The notes beneath the pieces were generated by a model. It was not told where the DNA came from and searched no databases. It saw only the letters and a list, made by a program, of their open reading frames with translations. Shown piece by piece: positions 1 to 8,212 of a DNA stretch of 26,804 nt. This stretch comes from an uncultured Paracoccaceae bacterium (lineage in GTDB: Bacteria; Pseudomonadota; Alphaproteobacteria; Rhodobacterales; Rhodobacteraceae), in the NCBI GenBank assembly GCA_937952085.1, contig CALFYQ010000459.1, positions 1-26,804 of the forward strand, written 5' to 3'. The position numbers were made by a program, and so were the translations under genes. Positions within the stretch are counted from its first letter, which is position 1; each line of letters begins with the position of its first letter.

Positions 1-302
1 CGGAACGCCGCGCCGCCGAGTTCCACTACATCCTGCGCGATGGTCGGCGCGGCGATCGGCATGGAGCGGAAGGAGGAGAGCACTTCCGCCCGCAGCGCGT
101 CGGCGCTGACCGTCTGGTCGATCAGGATCATCCGCTGCGCCCGGTCGGCGGCGTCATTGAGCGCGTTGCGAAGATAGAGCGCCCGCCCGAATTCGAGCGC
201 GCCGAAGAGGATCAGCACGAAAACCGGCGCCAGCAGCGCGAATTCCAGCGCCGCCGCGCCCCGCGCGTCGCGAAGGAACCCGGTGCGGCGCGCCCGGCTC
301 AT
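1..302 (-). CDS. TadE-like minor pilin / pilus assembly protein, 3' part missing
   Basis: This is the last gene of the Tad operon in the window. Its 5' end is present and its 3' end runs off the left edge, leaving 100 codons. My translation of the reverse strand begins MSRARRTGFLRDARG and continues into a TadE-type signal: a short basic N-terminus, then G-AALEF followed by a hydrophobic stretch (about residues 14-36) with the conserved Glu at position 5 after the likely cleavage glycine. TadE/TadF pseudopilins of the Flp system are processed by the prepilin peptidase and help to build or anchor the pilus. The ATG overlaps the TGA of the upstream gene as ATGA, so translation is probably coupled. 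It is paralogous to the gene at 299-718: both start with a FLRD-RG-AALEF pattern. The C-terminal domain cannot be judged. Confidence 0.85.
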   Translation of the reverse strand, partial: MSRARRTGFLRDARGAAALEFALLAPVFVLILFGALEFGRALYLRNALNDAADRAQRMILIDQTVSADALRAEVLSSFRSMPIAAPTIAQDVVELGGAAF

Positions 303-718
303 CTCACCTGCACCATCGCCGTGCGGCGGAGGCTCATGTTCGGGAGGATGACGTTCTGCTGCTGCCGCGTCCCGACCAGCGAATAGAAGATCGAGGTCGG
401 CGCGGAGCCGTTGCAGGTGGTCGAGCAGTCGACCGCCGTCGCCGGCGCTTCGCGACAGGCGCAGAAGCGGTCGACCGACCAGGCGATCGCCGGCGTCGAG
501 GCGCCGGCGGCGGAGGCGAGCGCGGCGGAAACCACCGTCTCGCCCGGGTCGTCGATGGCGGCCTCGGCCCCGTTTCTCATCGCCTGGTCGACGCCGAAAG
601 CGTTGCTCATGGCGAAGCCAAGATCCGCGACCGCGAGCGTCGCCAGCGCGAAGATCGGGGCGATCAGCCCGAATTCGAGCGCCGCCGTGCCGCGCGTATC
701 GCGGAGAAAGCCGATCAT
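299..718 (-). CDS. TadE-like minor pilin (pseudopilin)
   Basis: The protein has 139 residues, starting MIGFLRDTRG. The N-terminus has a TadE-type prepilin motif: basic lead, then G-TAALEFGLIAP with the conserved Glu, and one hydrophobic helix at about residues 11-34. The rest would be periplasmic. It contains four cysteines in a short span (CAC at 86-88, then C98 and C102), which could form disulfides outside the membrane. TadE-family pseudopilins are cleaved by the CpaA-type peptidase and are needed for Flp pilus formation. The start is set by the ATGA overlap with the cpaE stop, and the stop overlaps the next tadE start in the same way. A longer open frame runs upstream through cpaE but is only the shadow frame of that gene. 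Its identity as TadE rather than TadF is by motif only. Confidence 0.85.
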   Translation of the reverse strand: MIGFLRDTRGTAALEFGLIAPIFALATLAVADLGFAMSNAFGVDQAMRNGAEAAIDDPGETVVSAALASAAGASTPAIAWSVDRFCACREAPATAVDCSTTCNGSAPTSIFYSLVGTRQQQNVILPNMSLRRTAMVQVR

Positions 719-2010
719 CTCCGCCTCCGCAGCGCGTCGAACAGCCCCTTGCGCTTGGCCTGCGGCTGGGCCGGCAGATCGCCCAGAATGACGGAAAGCG
801 CGTCGATTGCGGCGGTCGCGCCGCCGCGCGGCTCCGCCTCGTGGAGCGTCCGGCCCTCGAATTCCGCCACTTCGGCGGCGGCGGTCTCGGGGATCTCGGC
901 GGCGATCTGCGCGCCGAGGACGCGCTCGAACTCGGCCCGCGGCATGGTCTGTCCGCGCGCCTTCACCCGGTTGAGAATGACCCGAGGCGGCCGGTCGTGC
1001 ATCCGGTCCCGCCTGAGGATGTCGATCAGCGTGCGCGTGTTGCGAAGGCTCGGTAGATCGAGCGTCGCCACCACCGCAACTTCGTCGGCCACCTCGAAGA
1101 CCTCGCTCGACCAGGGCGCGAGGCCGGTCGGGAGGTCGACGACGACATGCCGGCCGAGCCGCCGGGCGAGTTCGACCACATGCTGCATCCGGCCCGGGTC
1201 CGGCGCGGCGATGAGGTCCGGCCGCACCGGCGCGGCGAGGAGGCCAAAGTTCTTCTTCGGCCAGTGGATCAGCTTTTCGAGGACGCCGACGGTCAGGTTG
1301 CCCCGCTCCCGCGCCGCGTCGGCGAAGGTGTGGGGCGCTTCCGCGTCGAAGAGCATCGCCGCGGAGCCGAAGCCGATATCGGCGTCGATCAGGATCGAGG
1401 CGCCGCCGGAGAGCCGGTTGAGCGCGGCGGCGGCGTTCTGAGCAACGGTAGAGGCGCCGACCCCGCCCCGCGCGCCGACGAAGGCGATCACCGAGCCGAG
1501 CCGCTCGGCCTCCTCCGTCTCCTCCAGCACCGAGACTAGCGCCTCGAGCAAGGTCGGGATCGTCAGCGGGCGGACGAGATATTCGGCGACGCCCCGCATC
1601 AGGAGATTGCGGTAGAGCGCCACGTCGTTGCTCTCGCCCAGCACGACGAGCCGCGTGCGATATGAGCAATGCTCGGCCAGCGACTCGACCAGCGAGGGCA
1701 GCTCGTCGGCGTCGCCGAGATGCTCGACGATCAGGATGTCCGCCCCCGGCGCGGCGCGGGTGCGCTCGATCGCGGTGTCGAACCCGCCCTCGGTGATACG
1801 GAAGCTGGCGCGCGCGGCACGGCGGTCCGAGGCGAGCTCCTTCACCGCGGCGGCGTCCGCATCGTCCGCCAGGAAAGCGTCGACGCGGATGCGGGGCAGC
1901 ATGAAGCGGGCGCTGGCGCCGGCCGTCGCCGCCCAGTCGGCGCCGGCCGGCGGCGCGACCGGCGTCGCCTCTTCGAGGCCGATCCGGCGCGTGATCGACA
2001 TGTCAGTCAT
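715..2010 (-). CDS. cpaE: CpaE/TadZ, pilus-localising ParA/MinD-like ATPase
   Basis: The protein has 431 residues. Residues about 40-165 look like an atypical receiver (CheY-like) domain, and residues about 171-410 form a MinD/ParA-type P-loop domain. CpaE/TadZ places the Tad machine at its site in the cell, usually a pole. The P-loop reads ARGGVGAST at 180-188. The first signature Lys of the ParA family is Arg and the usual GK[ST] Lys is Ala; CpaE/TadZ proteins are known to have altered P-loops. The chosen ATG (2010) has GGGGGAG about 8 bases upstream and overlaps the cpaB stop by 8 bases. A second in-frame ATG three codons later (2001) has no such site. The gene lies directly after cpaB; cpaC and cpaD, often found between them, are absent. 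Confidence 0.9.
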   Translation of the reverse strand: MTDMSITRRIGLEEATPVAPPAGADWAATAGASARFMLPRIRVDAFLADDADAAAVKELASDRRAARASFRITEGGFDTAIERTRAAPGADILIVEHLGDADELPSLVESLAEHCSYRTRLVVLGESNDVALYRNLLMRGVAEYLVRPLTIPTLLEALVSVLEETEEAERLGSVIAFVGARGGVGASTVAQNAAAALNRLSGGASILIDADIGFGSAAMLFDAEAPHTFADAARERGNLTVGVLEKLIHWPKKNFGLLAAPVRPDLIAAPDPGRMQHVVELARRLGRHVVVDLPTGLAPWSSEVFEVADEVAVVATLDLPSLRNTRTLIDILRRDRMHDRPPRVILNRVKARGQTMPRAEFERVLGAQIAAEIPETAAAEVAEFEGRTLHEAEPRGGATAAIDALSVILGDLPAQPQAKRKGLFDALRRRR

Positions 2011-2926
2011 TCGGCGCGCTCCCCCATTCGGCGACGACGGTCCGGGCGGCGCCGGAGCCGATGATCGTCACCTGGCGTTTCCGCGGCGCTGCGGGCTCGA
2101 GCGTGGCCACCGGCGGAGGCGGCGGGGGCGGCGAGGCGGCCTCCTCTCCCTTCGGCCGCTCGATCATCTCAAGATCGCCGATGCTGCTGAGACCGAAATC
2201 CTCCGCCGCCCGCAGTGCGAGCGAAAGCTGACCGGAAGCGGAGGCCGCGAGCAGGATCTCCGCCTGTTCGGGGGAGACTTCGAGCGTCGCCGTCTTGCCG
2301 GCGATGGTCGTCGGCGCCTCTTCCTCCTGCGGCGCGGCGCCGCCCGCCGGCGGCTTCACCCGGGTCGCGGCGTCATAGGTCGTCTCGCCGATGGCGAGGA
2401 CGCGAAGGTTGGTGAGAATGGTCCGGCTCGCGCCGGTGGCGGCGCCGTCGCCATCGAGGTCTCGGATCACGGTGAGGAGCACGTCCACCCGGTCGTTCGG
2501 CATGATGAAGCCCCCGGCGGTCTTCGTCGCGTTCACCTGAACGCCGATCGCCCGCATCGAAGGCGCGAGGGTAAGCGCGAGATAGCCGCCATCGCCCTCG
2601 GCGAAGGCCTGCGCCCGCACCGGATCGCCGGCATAGAGGTTCGAGCGGACATGTCGGCCGAGGAAACGCGCCGGCGCGTCCGGATCGGCGGAACGGAGGA
2701 TCATGCCCGGCGCGACGCGAGATTCGGGCCAGGCGGTCCAGCCGAGATGATGCTCGGCGAGGCGCGCGCCGCGGAGGAGATCCACCGTCGGCGCCAACAC
2801 CTCGACCATCACCGGCTCAGCCGCCGCGGAGGCGGGCGGCGGACCCTGCAAGGTGGCCTGATAGCCGACGAGACCGGCGCCGCCGCCGGTCACGAGCGCG
2901 AAGACGATCAGCAGGAGCCTCAGCAT
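2003..2926 (-). CDS. cpaB: CpaB/RcpC, Flp pilus assembly protein with SAF domain
   Basis: The protein has 307 residues. An N-terminal signal or membrane anchor spans about residues 1-24 (MLRLLLIVFALVTGGGAGLV). A SAF-like region follows, with the family-typical VRSNLYAGDPVRAQ and, at about residues 138-150, GGFIMPNDRVDVLLT, matching the usual GG-x-x-x-P-x-DRVDV motif. CpaB/RcpC is a periplasmic protein thought to stabilise or gate the Tad secretin, possibly by binding peptidoglycan. The C-terminal 50 residues carry a Pro-rich stretch (SPPPPPPPVATLEP) that could cross the periplasm. It starts 10 bases after the cpaA stop and overlaps cpaE by 8 bases. The cognate secretin gene is not in the window. 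Confidence 0.92.
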   Translation of the reverse strand: MLRLLLIVFALVTGGGAGLVGYQATLQGPPPASAAAEPVMVEVLAPTVDLLRGARLAEHHLGWTAWPESRVAPGMILRSADPDAPARFLGRHVRSNLYAGDPVRAQAFAEGDGGYLALTLAPSMRAIGVQVNATKTAGGFIMPNDRVDVLLTVIRDLDGDGAATGASRTILTNLRVLAIGETTYDAATRVKPPAGGAAPQEEEAPTTIAGKTATLEVSPEQAEILLAASASGQLSLALRAAEDFGLSSIGDLEMIERPKGEEAASPPPPPPPVATLEPAAPRKRQVTIIGSGAARTVVAEWGSAPND

Positions 2927-2936
2927 CGCGACCCTC

Positions 2937-3410
2937 TCATCCCAGGAAGTCCGGTTTCAGCAGCAGCGCGACCAGTCCCGCCGGGGCGATGGCCATCGCA
3001 TAGGGCATCTCGCGCCCGAGGCCGGCGCCGGTCGGCCGCACCCCGGCCGCCCAGGGCCGGAGCGCGAGAACGGCGACCGCGAGCACCGCGCCAAATACGG
3101 CGGTCAGCACCAGAAAGCGCAGCGTGGCGTCCGGCCCGAGCCAGAGCGCCGCCGCCGCGATCAGCTTGCCGTCGCCGCCGCCGAGAACGCCGAAGGAGAA
3201 GAGCAGGATGCCGAGAAGGAGCGCGGCGAGGCCCGCGCCGATATGCGCCGGAAGCTCGGTGAACCCGTCGCCGAGGATCACGACCGCCGGGAAGGCGGCG
3301 ACCGCCATCGCCAGCGTCAGCCCGTTCGGGATCCTGAGCGAGGCCGCGTCGCGATGCGCGGCGGCGAGGAGGAACCCCGCGAAGGCCAGGAAGAAGAGCA
3401 GAGCCTGCAT
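2937..3410 (-). CDS. cpaA: CpaA/TadV, prepilin peptidase (A24 aspartic protease)
   Basis: The protein has 157 residues and is almost entirely hydrophobic, with four to six membrane segments. Both catalytic motifs of A24 prepilin peptidases are visible: HRDAASLRIPN with D21, and GGGDGK with D80. This is the short TadV/CpaA form without the N-methylating domain of PilD. It cleaves the Flp pilin and the TadE-type pseudopilins on the cytoplasmic side of the inner membrane, so all three pilin-like products here and perhaps the TadG-like protein are candidate substrates. It lies 12 bases after the TadG-like gene and 10 bases before cpaB, inside the operon. Confidence 0.95.
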   Translation of the reverse strand: MQALLFFLAFAGFLLAAAHRDAASLRIPNGLTLAMAVAAFPAVVILGDGFTELPAHIGAGLAALLLGILLFSFGVLGGGDGKLIAAAALWLGPDATLRFLVLTAVFGAVLAVAVLALRPWAAGVRPTGAGLGREMPYAMAIAPAGLVALLLKPDFLG

Positions 3411-3422
3411 CGCGTCCTCCCG

Positions 3423-4697
3423 CTATTCGACGAGCACGATCCGCTCGCCCACCGGAATGCGGCGCACGCCTTCGGCGCTGCAGTCCACGGTGAGGTCGGA
3501 ATTGCCGATGAAGGTGATCCGCCAGGTGACGATCTGCGTGCACCCGTTGGCGCCGGAGAAGTTGCCGCTGTAATTGACCAGCGACGCCGGCGTGTAGATC
3601 GCGCCGGAAAGACGCGAGGCGGCCGTGCCGTTGATCGTGTGCTGCGCCGTCGTGTCGTCCCGGTCGCCGAAGAAAAGTAGCCCTGTCAGCGGCCCGCTGG
3701 TCGGCGCGGCGAAGTTCAACGTCGCGCCGCCATTGAACGCCATCTCGGCGCCGTTGGTGAGGAAGAACGTCACGCCGGTCCCAGAGACGTTCGCCGAGGC
3801 GTTGATCCGGAACGTGCCGCCATCGACGATGTAGAGCCCCGGATCGAAGCGCACTTCGCCGTTCAGGTCCAACCCGCCTGAAAAGCGGCGGAGCGGCATC
3901 CCGAGCGGGTGAGTCTCCGTCGGCGTGACGGTCGTCACCTGGTTGTTCTTGCCGATCGTGCCGCTCGTGGCGGTGCCGGTCACCGCTGGCTCCGGCACGT
4001 CGGCATAGGGGTCCGGCGTGACCGGCGCCTCGACATGGGGCTCGGCGCAGCTTGTCAGGGTCAGGTTGCCGGTCGTCACCACGCCGCCGACGCTGTGGAC
4101 GCAACCGGCCGTCATCTCGACGGCGCCGCCCGACATGAGGAAGGCGTCGTCCGCGTTCGAGTTCGTCGCCACGTCGCAGCCGACGAAGGTGACCATTGAG
4201 GAGCCGGTCACGGTGATCGAGCCGCCGGTCGTCGGATCGAGCGAGAGAAGGCACGCATCGCCGCCCTGGGTGACCATGGCGACGGCGCGCGCGCCGATGG
4301 CCACATCCTGGTTTGTGTAGATCAGCGAAAAATAGCGGGGCTGGCTGCGGTTAATCGCAACCTCGACGGCGCGGGCGGAGCCCGCATAGGCGCCCGCGGT
4401 CGGCGGCGCGCCCACCAGCACCGCGTCGGCGCCCGCCCAGGCGCCGCTCCCTGCCGCGGCGGCGGAGGCCGCGCTCGTCATCCGCGCCAGATTGCGGCCG
4501 GAGCGAAGCTCGACCGCCGCCGCATAGGCGGCGAGATCGGCCGCCTGCTGAAGCTTCCGCTGGCTGAGGAACCAGTAGCTCGCCTCCGCGCCGAGGGCCA
4601 TGCCGCCGACCAGCGCCGGCAGGAGGATGCCCGTCATCACGGCGATGCCGCCCCGCCGGTCGGCGAGGAAACGGCCAGGAAGGCCCGCGCGCCGCAT
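3423..4697 (-). CDS. TadG-like pilus-associated protein with a beta-rich C-terminal domain
   Basis: The protein has about 424 residues. The N-terminus is TadE/TadG-like: FLADRRGGIAVMTGILLPAL, one membrane helix (about 16-38), then SQRKLQQAADLAAYAAAVEL, typical of the Tad/TadG N-terminal domain. After residue 120 the sequence is Gly/Thr/Asn-rich with short strands (for example GGTFRINASANVSGTGV and GGATLNFAAP), resembling a parallel beta-helix rather than the von Willebrand A domain of many TadG proteins. It probably sits in the inner membrane with a large periplasmic or surface domain. Two starts are possible: GTG at 4700 (GTGA overlap with tadC) or ATG at 4697 (TGATG). A GGAG lies 5 or 8 bases upstream respectively; I chose the ATG. 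It lies between tadC and cpaA. Confidence 0.82.
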   Translation of the reverse strand: MRRAGLPGRFLADRRGGIAVMTGILLPALVGGMALGAEASYWFLSQRKLQQAADLAAYAAAVELRSGRNLARMTSAASAAAAGSGAWAGADAVLVGAPPTAGAYAGSARAVEVAINRSQPRYFSLIYTNQDVAIGARAVAMVTQGGDACLLSLDPTTGGSITVTGSSMVTFVGCDVATNSNADDAFLMSGGAVEMTAGCVHSVGGVVTTGNLTLTSCAEPHVEAPVTPDPYADVPEPAVTGTATSGTIGKNNQVTTVTPTETHPLGMPLRRFSGGLDLNGEVRFDPGLYIVDGGTFRINASANVSGTGVTFFLTNGAEMAFNGGATLNFAAPTSGPLTGLLFFGDRDDTTAQHTINGTAASRLSGAIYTPASLVNYSGNFSGANGCTQIVTWRITFIGNSDLTVDCSAEGVRRIPVGERIVLVE

Positions 4698-5689
4698 CAC
4701 CGCGTCTCCAGAAGGCGGATCACCGCCGGCGTCATGATCACGGCGAAGAGCACCGGCAGGAAGAAGACGATCATCGGAACGGTGAGCTTCGGCGGCAGGC
4801 CGGCGGCCTTCTTCTCGGCGGCCTGCATCCGGAGCGCGCGGCTCTCCCGCGCCAGAACGCGGAGCGCCTGGCCGATCGGCGTGCCGTGCTTTTCCGACTG
4901 CACAAGACTGGTGACGACGGCCGCGATCTCTTCGACATCGGTGCGTTCAGCCAGCCGCCGGAATGCCTGCTGCCGCTCGGGCAGATAGTTGAGCTCGGCG
5001 TTGGTGAGCGCCATCTCCTCGCTCAGGATCGCGCTTTCGGGCGCGATCTCCTCTGCGACCTTGCGGAGCGCCGCCTCGATCGACATGCCGCTTTCGACGC
5101 AGATCAGGAGGAGGTCCATCGCCGTCGGCCAGTTGCGGCGGATCTCGGTCTTTCGCTTTTCGAGCCGGTTGCGGAGATAGATGATCGGCGCCTGCCAGCC
5201 GAGCGCGGCGGCGAGCGCCACGGTGAGCAGCATCGCGTTGCTCGGAAGGTTCAACCGGAGCACCAGTGGAAGGTAGATCGCCACCAGCGCGCCGAGCGCG
5301 ACGGCGATCAGAACGCGGAGCGCGGTGACCTGCGTCGCCGAGCCGGGACTCCGGAGCCCGGCCTGATAGATCAGCCGCCGGGTCTTCGGGTTGTTCATCA
5401 GCTCGCCGAGCTTCAGCCGCTCGACGATCAGTTCGTAGAGGCGGCGCGGCCGCGCGTGGCGGAGGCTGACGATGTCGTCGGCGCGGCGCCGGCGGCGGGC
5501 CTCGGCCGCCCGGTCGCGGAGCCGCCGCTCGGCGCCGGCGATCTGGTTGAGCCGCAGCCGCTTCTGCCGCCGCTCGATCATCGGGTGGACCAGCGCCGCG
5601 GCGACGACGCCGGTGGAGAGTCCGACGAGATAGGGCGCGAGCGCCGCGGGTTCCTCGGTCAGATGGGTCATGATCTGCCAGATCCCCAT
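4697..5689 (-). CDS. tadC: TadC, inner-membrane platform protein (T2SF/GspF family)
   Basis: The protein has 330 residues. The C-terminal half is a type II secretion F domain: NWPTAMDLLLICVESGMSIE at about residues 185-204, the ALTNAELNYLPERQQAFRRL region, then VTSLVQSEKHGTPIGQALRV. It ends in a hydrophobic hairpin (MIVFFLPVLFAVIMTPAVI). Membrane segments also lie at about 15-35 and 120-165. TadC pairs with TadB to form the inner-membrane base on which the TadA ATPase acts. The ATG at 5689 is 7 bases after the tadB stop, and the TGA overlaps the next gene. A later in-frame Met at residue 7 is an alternative start. Confidence 0.95.
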   Translation of the reverse strand: MGIWQIMTHLTEEPAALAPYLVGLSTGVVAAALVHPMIERRQKRLRLNQIAGAERRLRDRAAEARRRRRADDIVSLRHARPRRLYELIVERLKLGELMNNPKTRRLIYQAGLRSPGSATQVTALRVLIAVALGALVAIYLPLVLRLNLPSNAMLLTVALAAALGWQAPIIYLRNRLEKRKTEIRRNWPTAMDLLLICVESGMSIEAALRKVAEEIAPESAILSEEMALTNAELNYLPERQQAFRRLAERTDVEEIAAVVTSLVQSEKHGTPIGQALRVLARESRALRMQAAEKKAAGLPPKLTVPMIVFFLPVLFAVIMTPAVIRLLETR

Positions 5690-5696
5690 CGCCGCC

Positions 5697-6692
5697 TCAG
5701 TAGTCGAACGCGATCATCTTGCGCATCACAAGGACGCCGATGACCATCCAGACAGCGGAGAGCGCGAGGACGACGTGCCCCGTCGTCTCCTGGAACAGGA
5801 TCGCGATGTAGTCGGGGCTCGTCAGGTAGACGAGGAAGGAGACGACCGGCGGCAGCGAGGCGATGATCATGCCCGAGGCGGTCGCCTCGGCGCTCATCGC
5901 CTTGATCTTGGCGCGAAGCTGGGTGCGGGCCCGGAGCACGCCGGCGAGATTGTCGAGCGGCTCCGCGAGGCGCCCGCCGGTCTTCGCCTGAAGCGCGACG
6001 ACGATGGCGAAGAAGCTGGCCTCGGGCAGCGGCACGCGCCGGGCGAACCGCTCGATCGCCTCGGCGACCGGCACGCCGTGGCGCTGCTCCTCCACCAGCG
6101 TGACGAATTCGGAGCGAAGCGGCTCGGTCGCCTCCCGCGCCACGACCGCGAGGCAGTCGCTAAGCGGCATTCCGGATTTCACGCCGCGCACCACCACGTC
6201 CACGACCGTCGGAAATTCCGTCTCCATCGAGCGGCGCCGACGGGTGGCGAGCATGCGGAGCGTCATGAGCCCGAGTCCCGGCCCCATGCCGAGCCCGAAG
6301 AGAAGCGCATGAGTCGGCGCGAGGCCGAGCCGAAGGCCGATCGCCGCCGGAATGGCGGAAAGCACCGCCGCGCCGAGCGCGACGCGCCGGCCCTGCCCGG
6401 CGAGGCCGGCTTCGGCCAGCCGGCGGCGGAAGCCGAAGGGCGAGGCGTCCTTCCGGCTCCGGCGGATCGCGGCGGTGACGCGCCGCGCCTCCTCCTCGGC
6501 CTTGACCGGGCGGGCGGAGACGCCGCCCTTCCGCGTCAGCATGGCGAGGCGCTTGGCGCGCCGGGCCCGCCGCTCGACGCTCGCCGCGAAGGCGACCCAG
6601 ACGCCGCAGCCGACCGCCGCGACCGAGAGCAGGCCGACGATCCACGGCGCGAGCGCGACGAAGTCCGCGGAGGAAAGATCGAAGGCGCTCAC
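5697..6692 (-). CDS. tadB: TadB, inner-membrane platform protein (T2SF/GspF family)
   Basis: The protein has 331 residues. It has an N-terminal membrane segment (about 13-36), a basic cytoplasmic loop, a paired helix region at 105-145, and an F domain with FPTVVDVVVRGVKSGMPLSD (about 159-178) and VEEQRHGVPVAEAIERFARR. Two C-terminal helices end in VLVMRKMIAFDY. TadB and TadC are the paired platform proteins of the Tad machine. The start is GTG, in a GTGA overlap with the tadA stop, so expression is probably coupled to tadA. GFRRRLAEAGL and AKTGGRLAEPLDNLAGVLR fit the TadB branch rather than TadC. Confidence 0.95.
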   Translation of the reverse strand: MSAFDLSSADFVALAPWIVGLLSVAAVGCGVWVAFAASVERRARRAKRLAMLTRKGGVSARPVKAEEEARRVTAAIRRSRKDASPFGFRRRLAEAGLAGQGRRVALGAAVLSAIPAAIGLRLGLAPTHALLFGLGMGPGLGLMTLRMLATRRRRSMETEFPTVVDVVVRGVKSGMPLSDCLAVVAREATEPLRSEFVTLVEEQRHGVPVAEAIERFARRVPLPEASFFAIVVALQAKTGGRLAEPLDNLAGVLRARTQLRAKIKAMSAEATASGMIIASLPPVVSFLVYLTSPDYIAILFQETTGHVVLALSAVWMVIGVLVMRKMIAFDY

Positions 6693-8149
6693 GTCTCCGC
6701 CCCCATGAAATCGTTGTCGTAGCCGCCCTTCCGTTCCGGCTGGTCAACCGCGGCGCGCTCGATCGCCTCGGCCAGCCGGTCATGCTCGCCGTAATAGCGC
6801 GCACGCTCCCAGAAGGCCGGGCGGCCGACGCCGGTCGAGCGGTGGCGGCCGCGGATGTTGCCCTCCCGGTCCTCGCCGGTGATCTCGTAGGTGAAAAGGT
6901 CCTGCGTGGTGATGACGTCGCCTTCCATGCCGACCACCTCGGTGATCTGCGTGATCACCCGCCGGCCGTCGCGAAGACGCGCAGCCTGGACGATGACGTC
7001 GATGGAGGAGACCATCATCTCCCGCACCGTTTTGGTGGCGAGCTGGAATCCGCCCATCGCGATCATCGATTCGAGCCGGGAGAGCGCCTCGCGCGGGGAG
7101 TTGGCGTGGAGCGTCCCCATCGAACCGTCATGGCCGGTGTTCATCGCCTGGAGAAGGTCGAACGCCTCGGGGCCGCGAACCTCGCCGACGATGATCCGCT
7201 CGGGCCGCATCCGCAGGCAGTTCTTCACGAGGTCCCGCATCGTCACGAGGCCCTCGCCCTCGAGATTGGCCGGGCGCGTCTCCAGCCGCACCACATGCGG
7301 CTGCTGGAGCTGAAGCTCCGCCGAGTCCTCGCAGGTGACGATCCGCTCGTCGTGGTCGATATAGGCGGTGAGGCAGTTCAAGAGGGTCGTCTTGCCGGAG
7401 CCGGTGCCGCCGGAGACGAGGACGTTGCAGCGGACGCGGCCGATCACCTTGAGGATCTCGGCGCCTTCCGCCGTGATCGAGCCGAAGCCGACGAGTTGGT
7501 CGAGCGTCAGCTTGTCCCGGCGGAACTTCCGGATCGTCAGCGCCGGCCCGTCGATCGAGAGCGGCGGCGCGATGACGTTGACGCGGCTGCCGTCGGGCAG
7601 GCGCGCGTCGCAGATCGGCGAGCCTTCGTCCACCCGCCGCCCGACCGCGTTCACGATCCGCTGGCAGATGTTCAGAAGCTGCTCGTCGCTGTCGAAGACG
7701 ATGTCGGTTTTCTGGACCTTCCCGGCGACCTCGATGAAGACGGTGCCGGCGCCGTTGACCATGATGTCGGCGATGTCGTCGCGGTCGAGCAGCGGCTGCA
7801 GCGGCCCGTAGCCGAGCACCTGGTCGATGATTTCCTTGATGACCCGCGCGCTTTCGACGGTGGAGAGCGCGATGGCGCCTTCGTCGATGATCTCACGGAG
7901 GATCTGCGCGATCTCGGCCCGCGCCTGCGTCTCGCCCATCAGCGAGAGCGCGGCGAGGTCGATCGATTCCATCAGCCGCTCGAAGAGGCGCCCGCGCGCT
8001 GCCTTCGTATCCGGGGAAAGGCGCGTCTCCACCGGCGCCGCCGGCTCGAATACGAGCGGCTCGGCCTCCTCGTCCTCGTCCTCGAACGGGGAGAGGTCCT
8101 CCAGCGGCTCCACGCCGCGGCGCCCGAAAGCGATGCGCCTCCGTCTCAT
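6689..8149 (-). CDS. cpaF: CpaF/TadA, pilus assembly and retraction ATPase
   Basis: The protein has 486 residues and is a secretion ATPase of the PulE/VirB11 superfamily, TadA branch. All expected motifs are present: Walker A GGTGSGKT at 247-254, an Asp box TCEDSAELQ at 272-280, Walker B RIIVGEVRG at 318-326, and a His box GHDGSMGTLHAN at 339-350. The N-terminal domain (about 60-220) is of the CpaF type. It is cytoplasmic and powers assembly of Flp pili on the TadB/TadC platform. The ATG has GGGGA about 6 bases upstream. It follows flp after 63 bases that contain a stem-loop, so it may be transcribed by read-through from the flp promoter. The acidic N-terminus (FEDEDEEAE at 22-30) is unremarkable. 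Confidence 0.97.
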   Translation of the reverse strand: MRRRRIAFGRRGVEPLEDLSPFEDEDEEAEPLVFEPAAPVETRLSPDTKAARGRLFERLMESIDLAALSLMGETQARAEIAQILREIIDEGAIALSTVESARVIKEIIDQVLGYGPLQPLLDRDDIADIMVNGAGTVFIEVAGKVQKTDIVFDSDEQLLNICQRIVNAVGRRVDEGSPICDARLPDGSRVNVIAPPLSIDGPALTIRKFRRDKLTLDQLVGFGSITAEGAEILKVIGRVRCNVLVSGGTGSGKTTLLNCLTAYIDHDERIVTCEDSAELQLQQPHVVRLETRPANLEGEGLVTMRDLVKNCLRMRPERIIVGEVRGPEAFDLLQAMNTGHDGSMGTLHANSPREALSRLESMIAMGGFQLATKTVREMMVSSIDVIVQAARLRDGRRVITQITEVVGMEGDVITTQDLFTYEITGEDREGNIRGRHRSTGVGRPAFWERARYYGEHDRLAEAIERAAVDQPERKGGYDNDFMGAET

Positions 8150-8171
8150 CTGAGATCCCCGGGGTCTGACC

Positions 8172-8198
8172 GGAGCCCGCGAACGCCTCGCGGGCTCC
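8172..8198 (-). terminator. Stem-loop between flp and cpaF (attenuator or mRNA stabiliser)
   Basis: A perfect 11-bp inverted repeat (8172-8182 and 8188-8198) with a 5-base loop lies 14 bases after the flp stop and 22 bases before the cpaF start. It is very GC-rich. No T-run follows on the minus strand, so it is not a classic intrinsic terminator. At this place it could act as a partial terminator or as a 3' end protecting abundant pilin mRNA, which would explain how pilin can exceed the machine proteins. The structure is seen; the function is inferred. Confidence 0.6.
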
Positions 8199-8212
8199 TG
8201 AGCTGGCTCAGC

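Noticed and set aside
719..1669. Upstream extension of the TadE-like frame through cpaE
   Set aside because: The extension is the alternate frame of cpaE; the TadE start is fixed by the ATGA overlap and the pilin motif.
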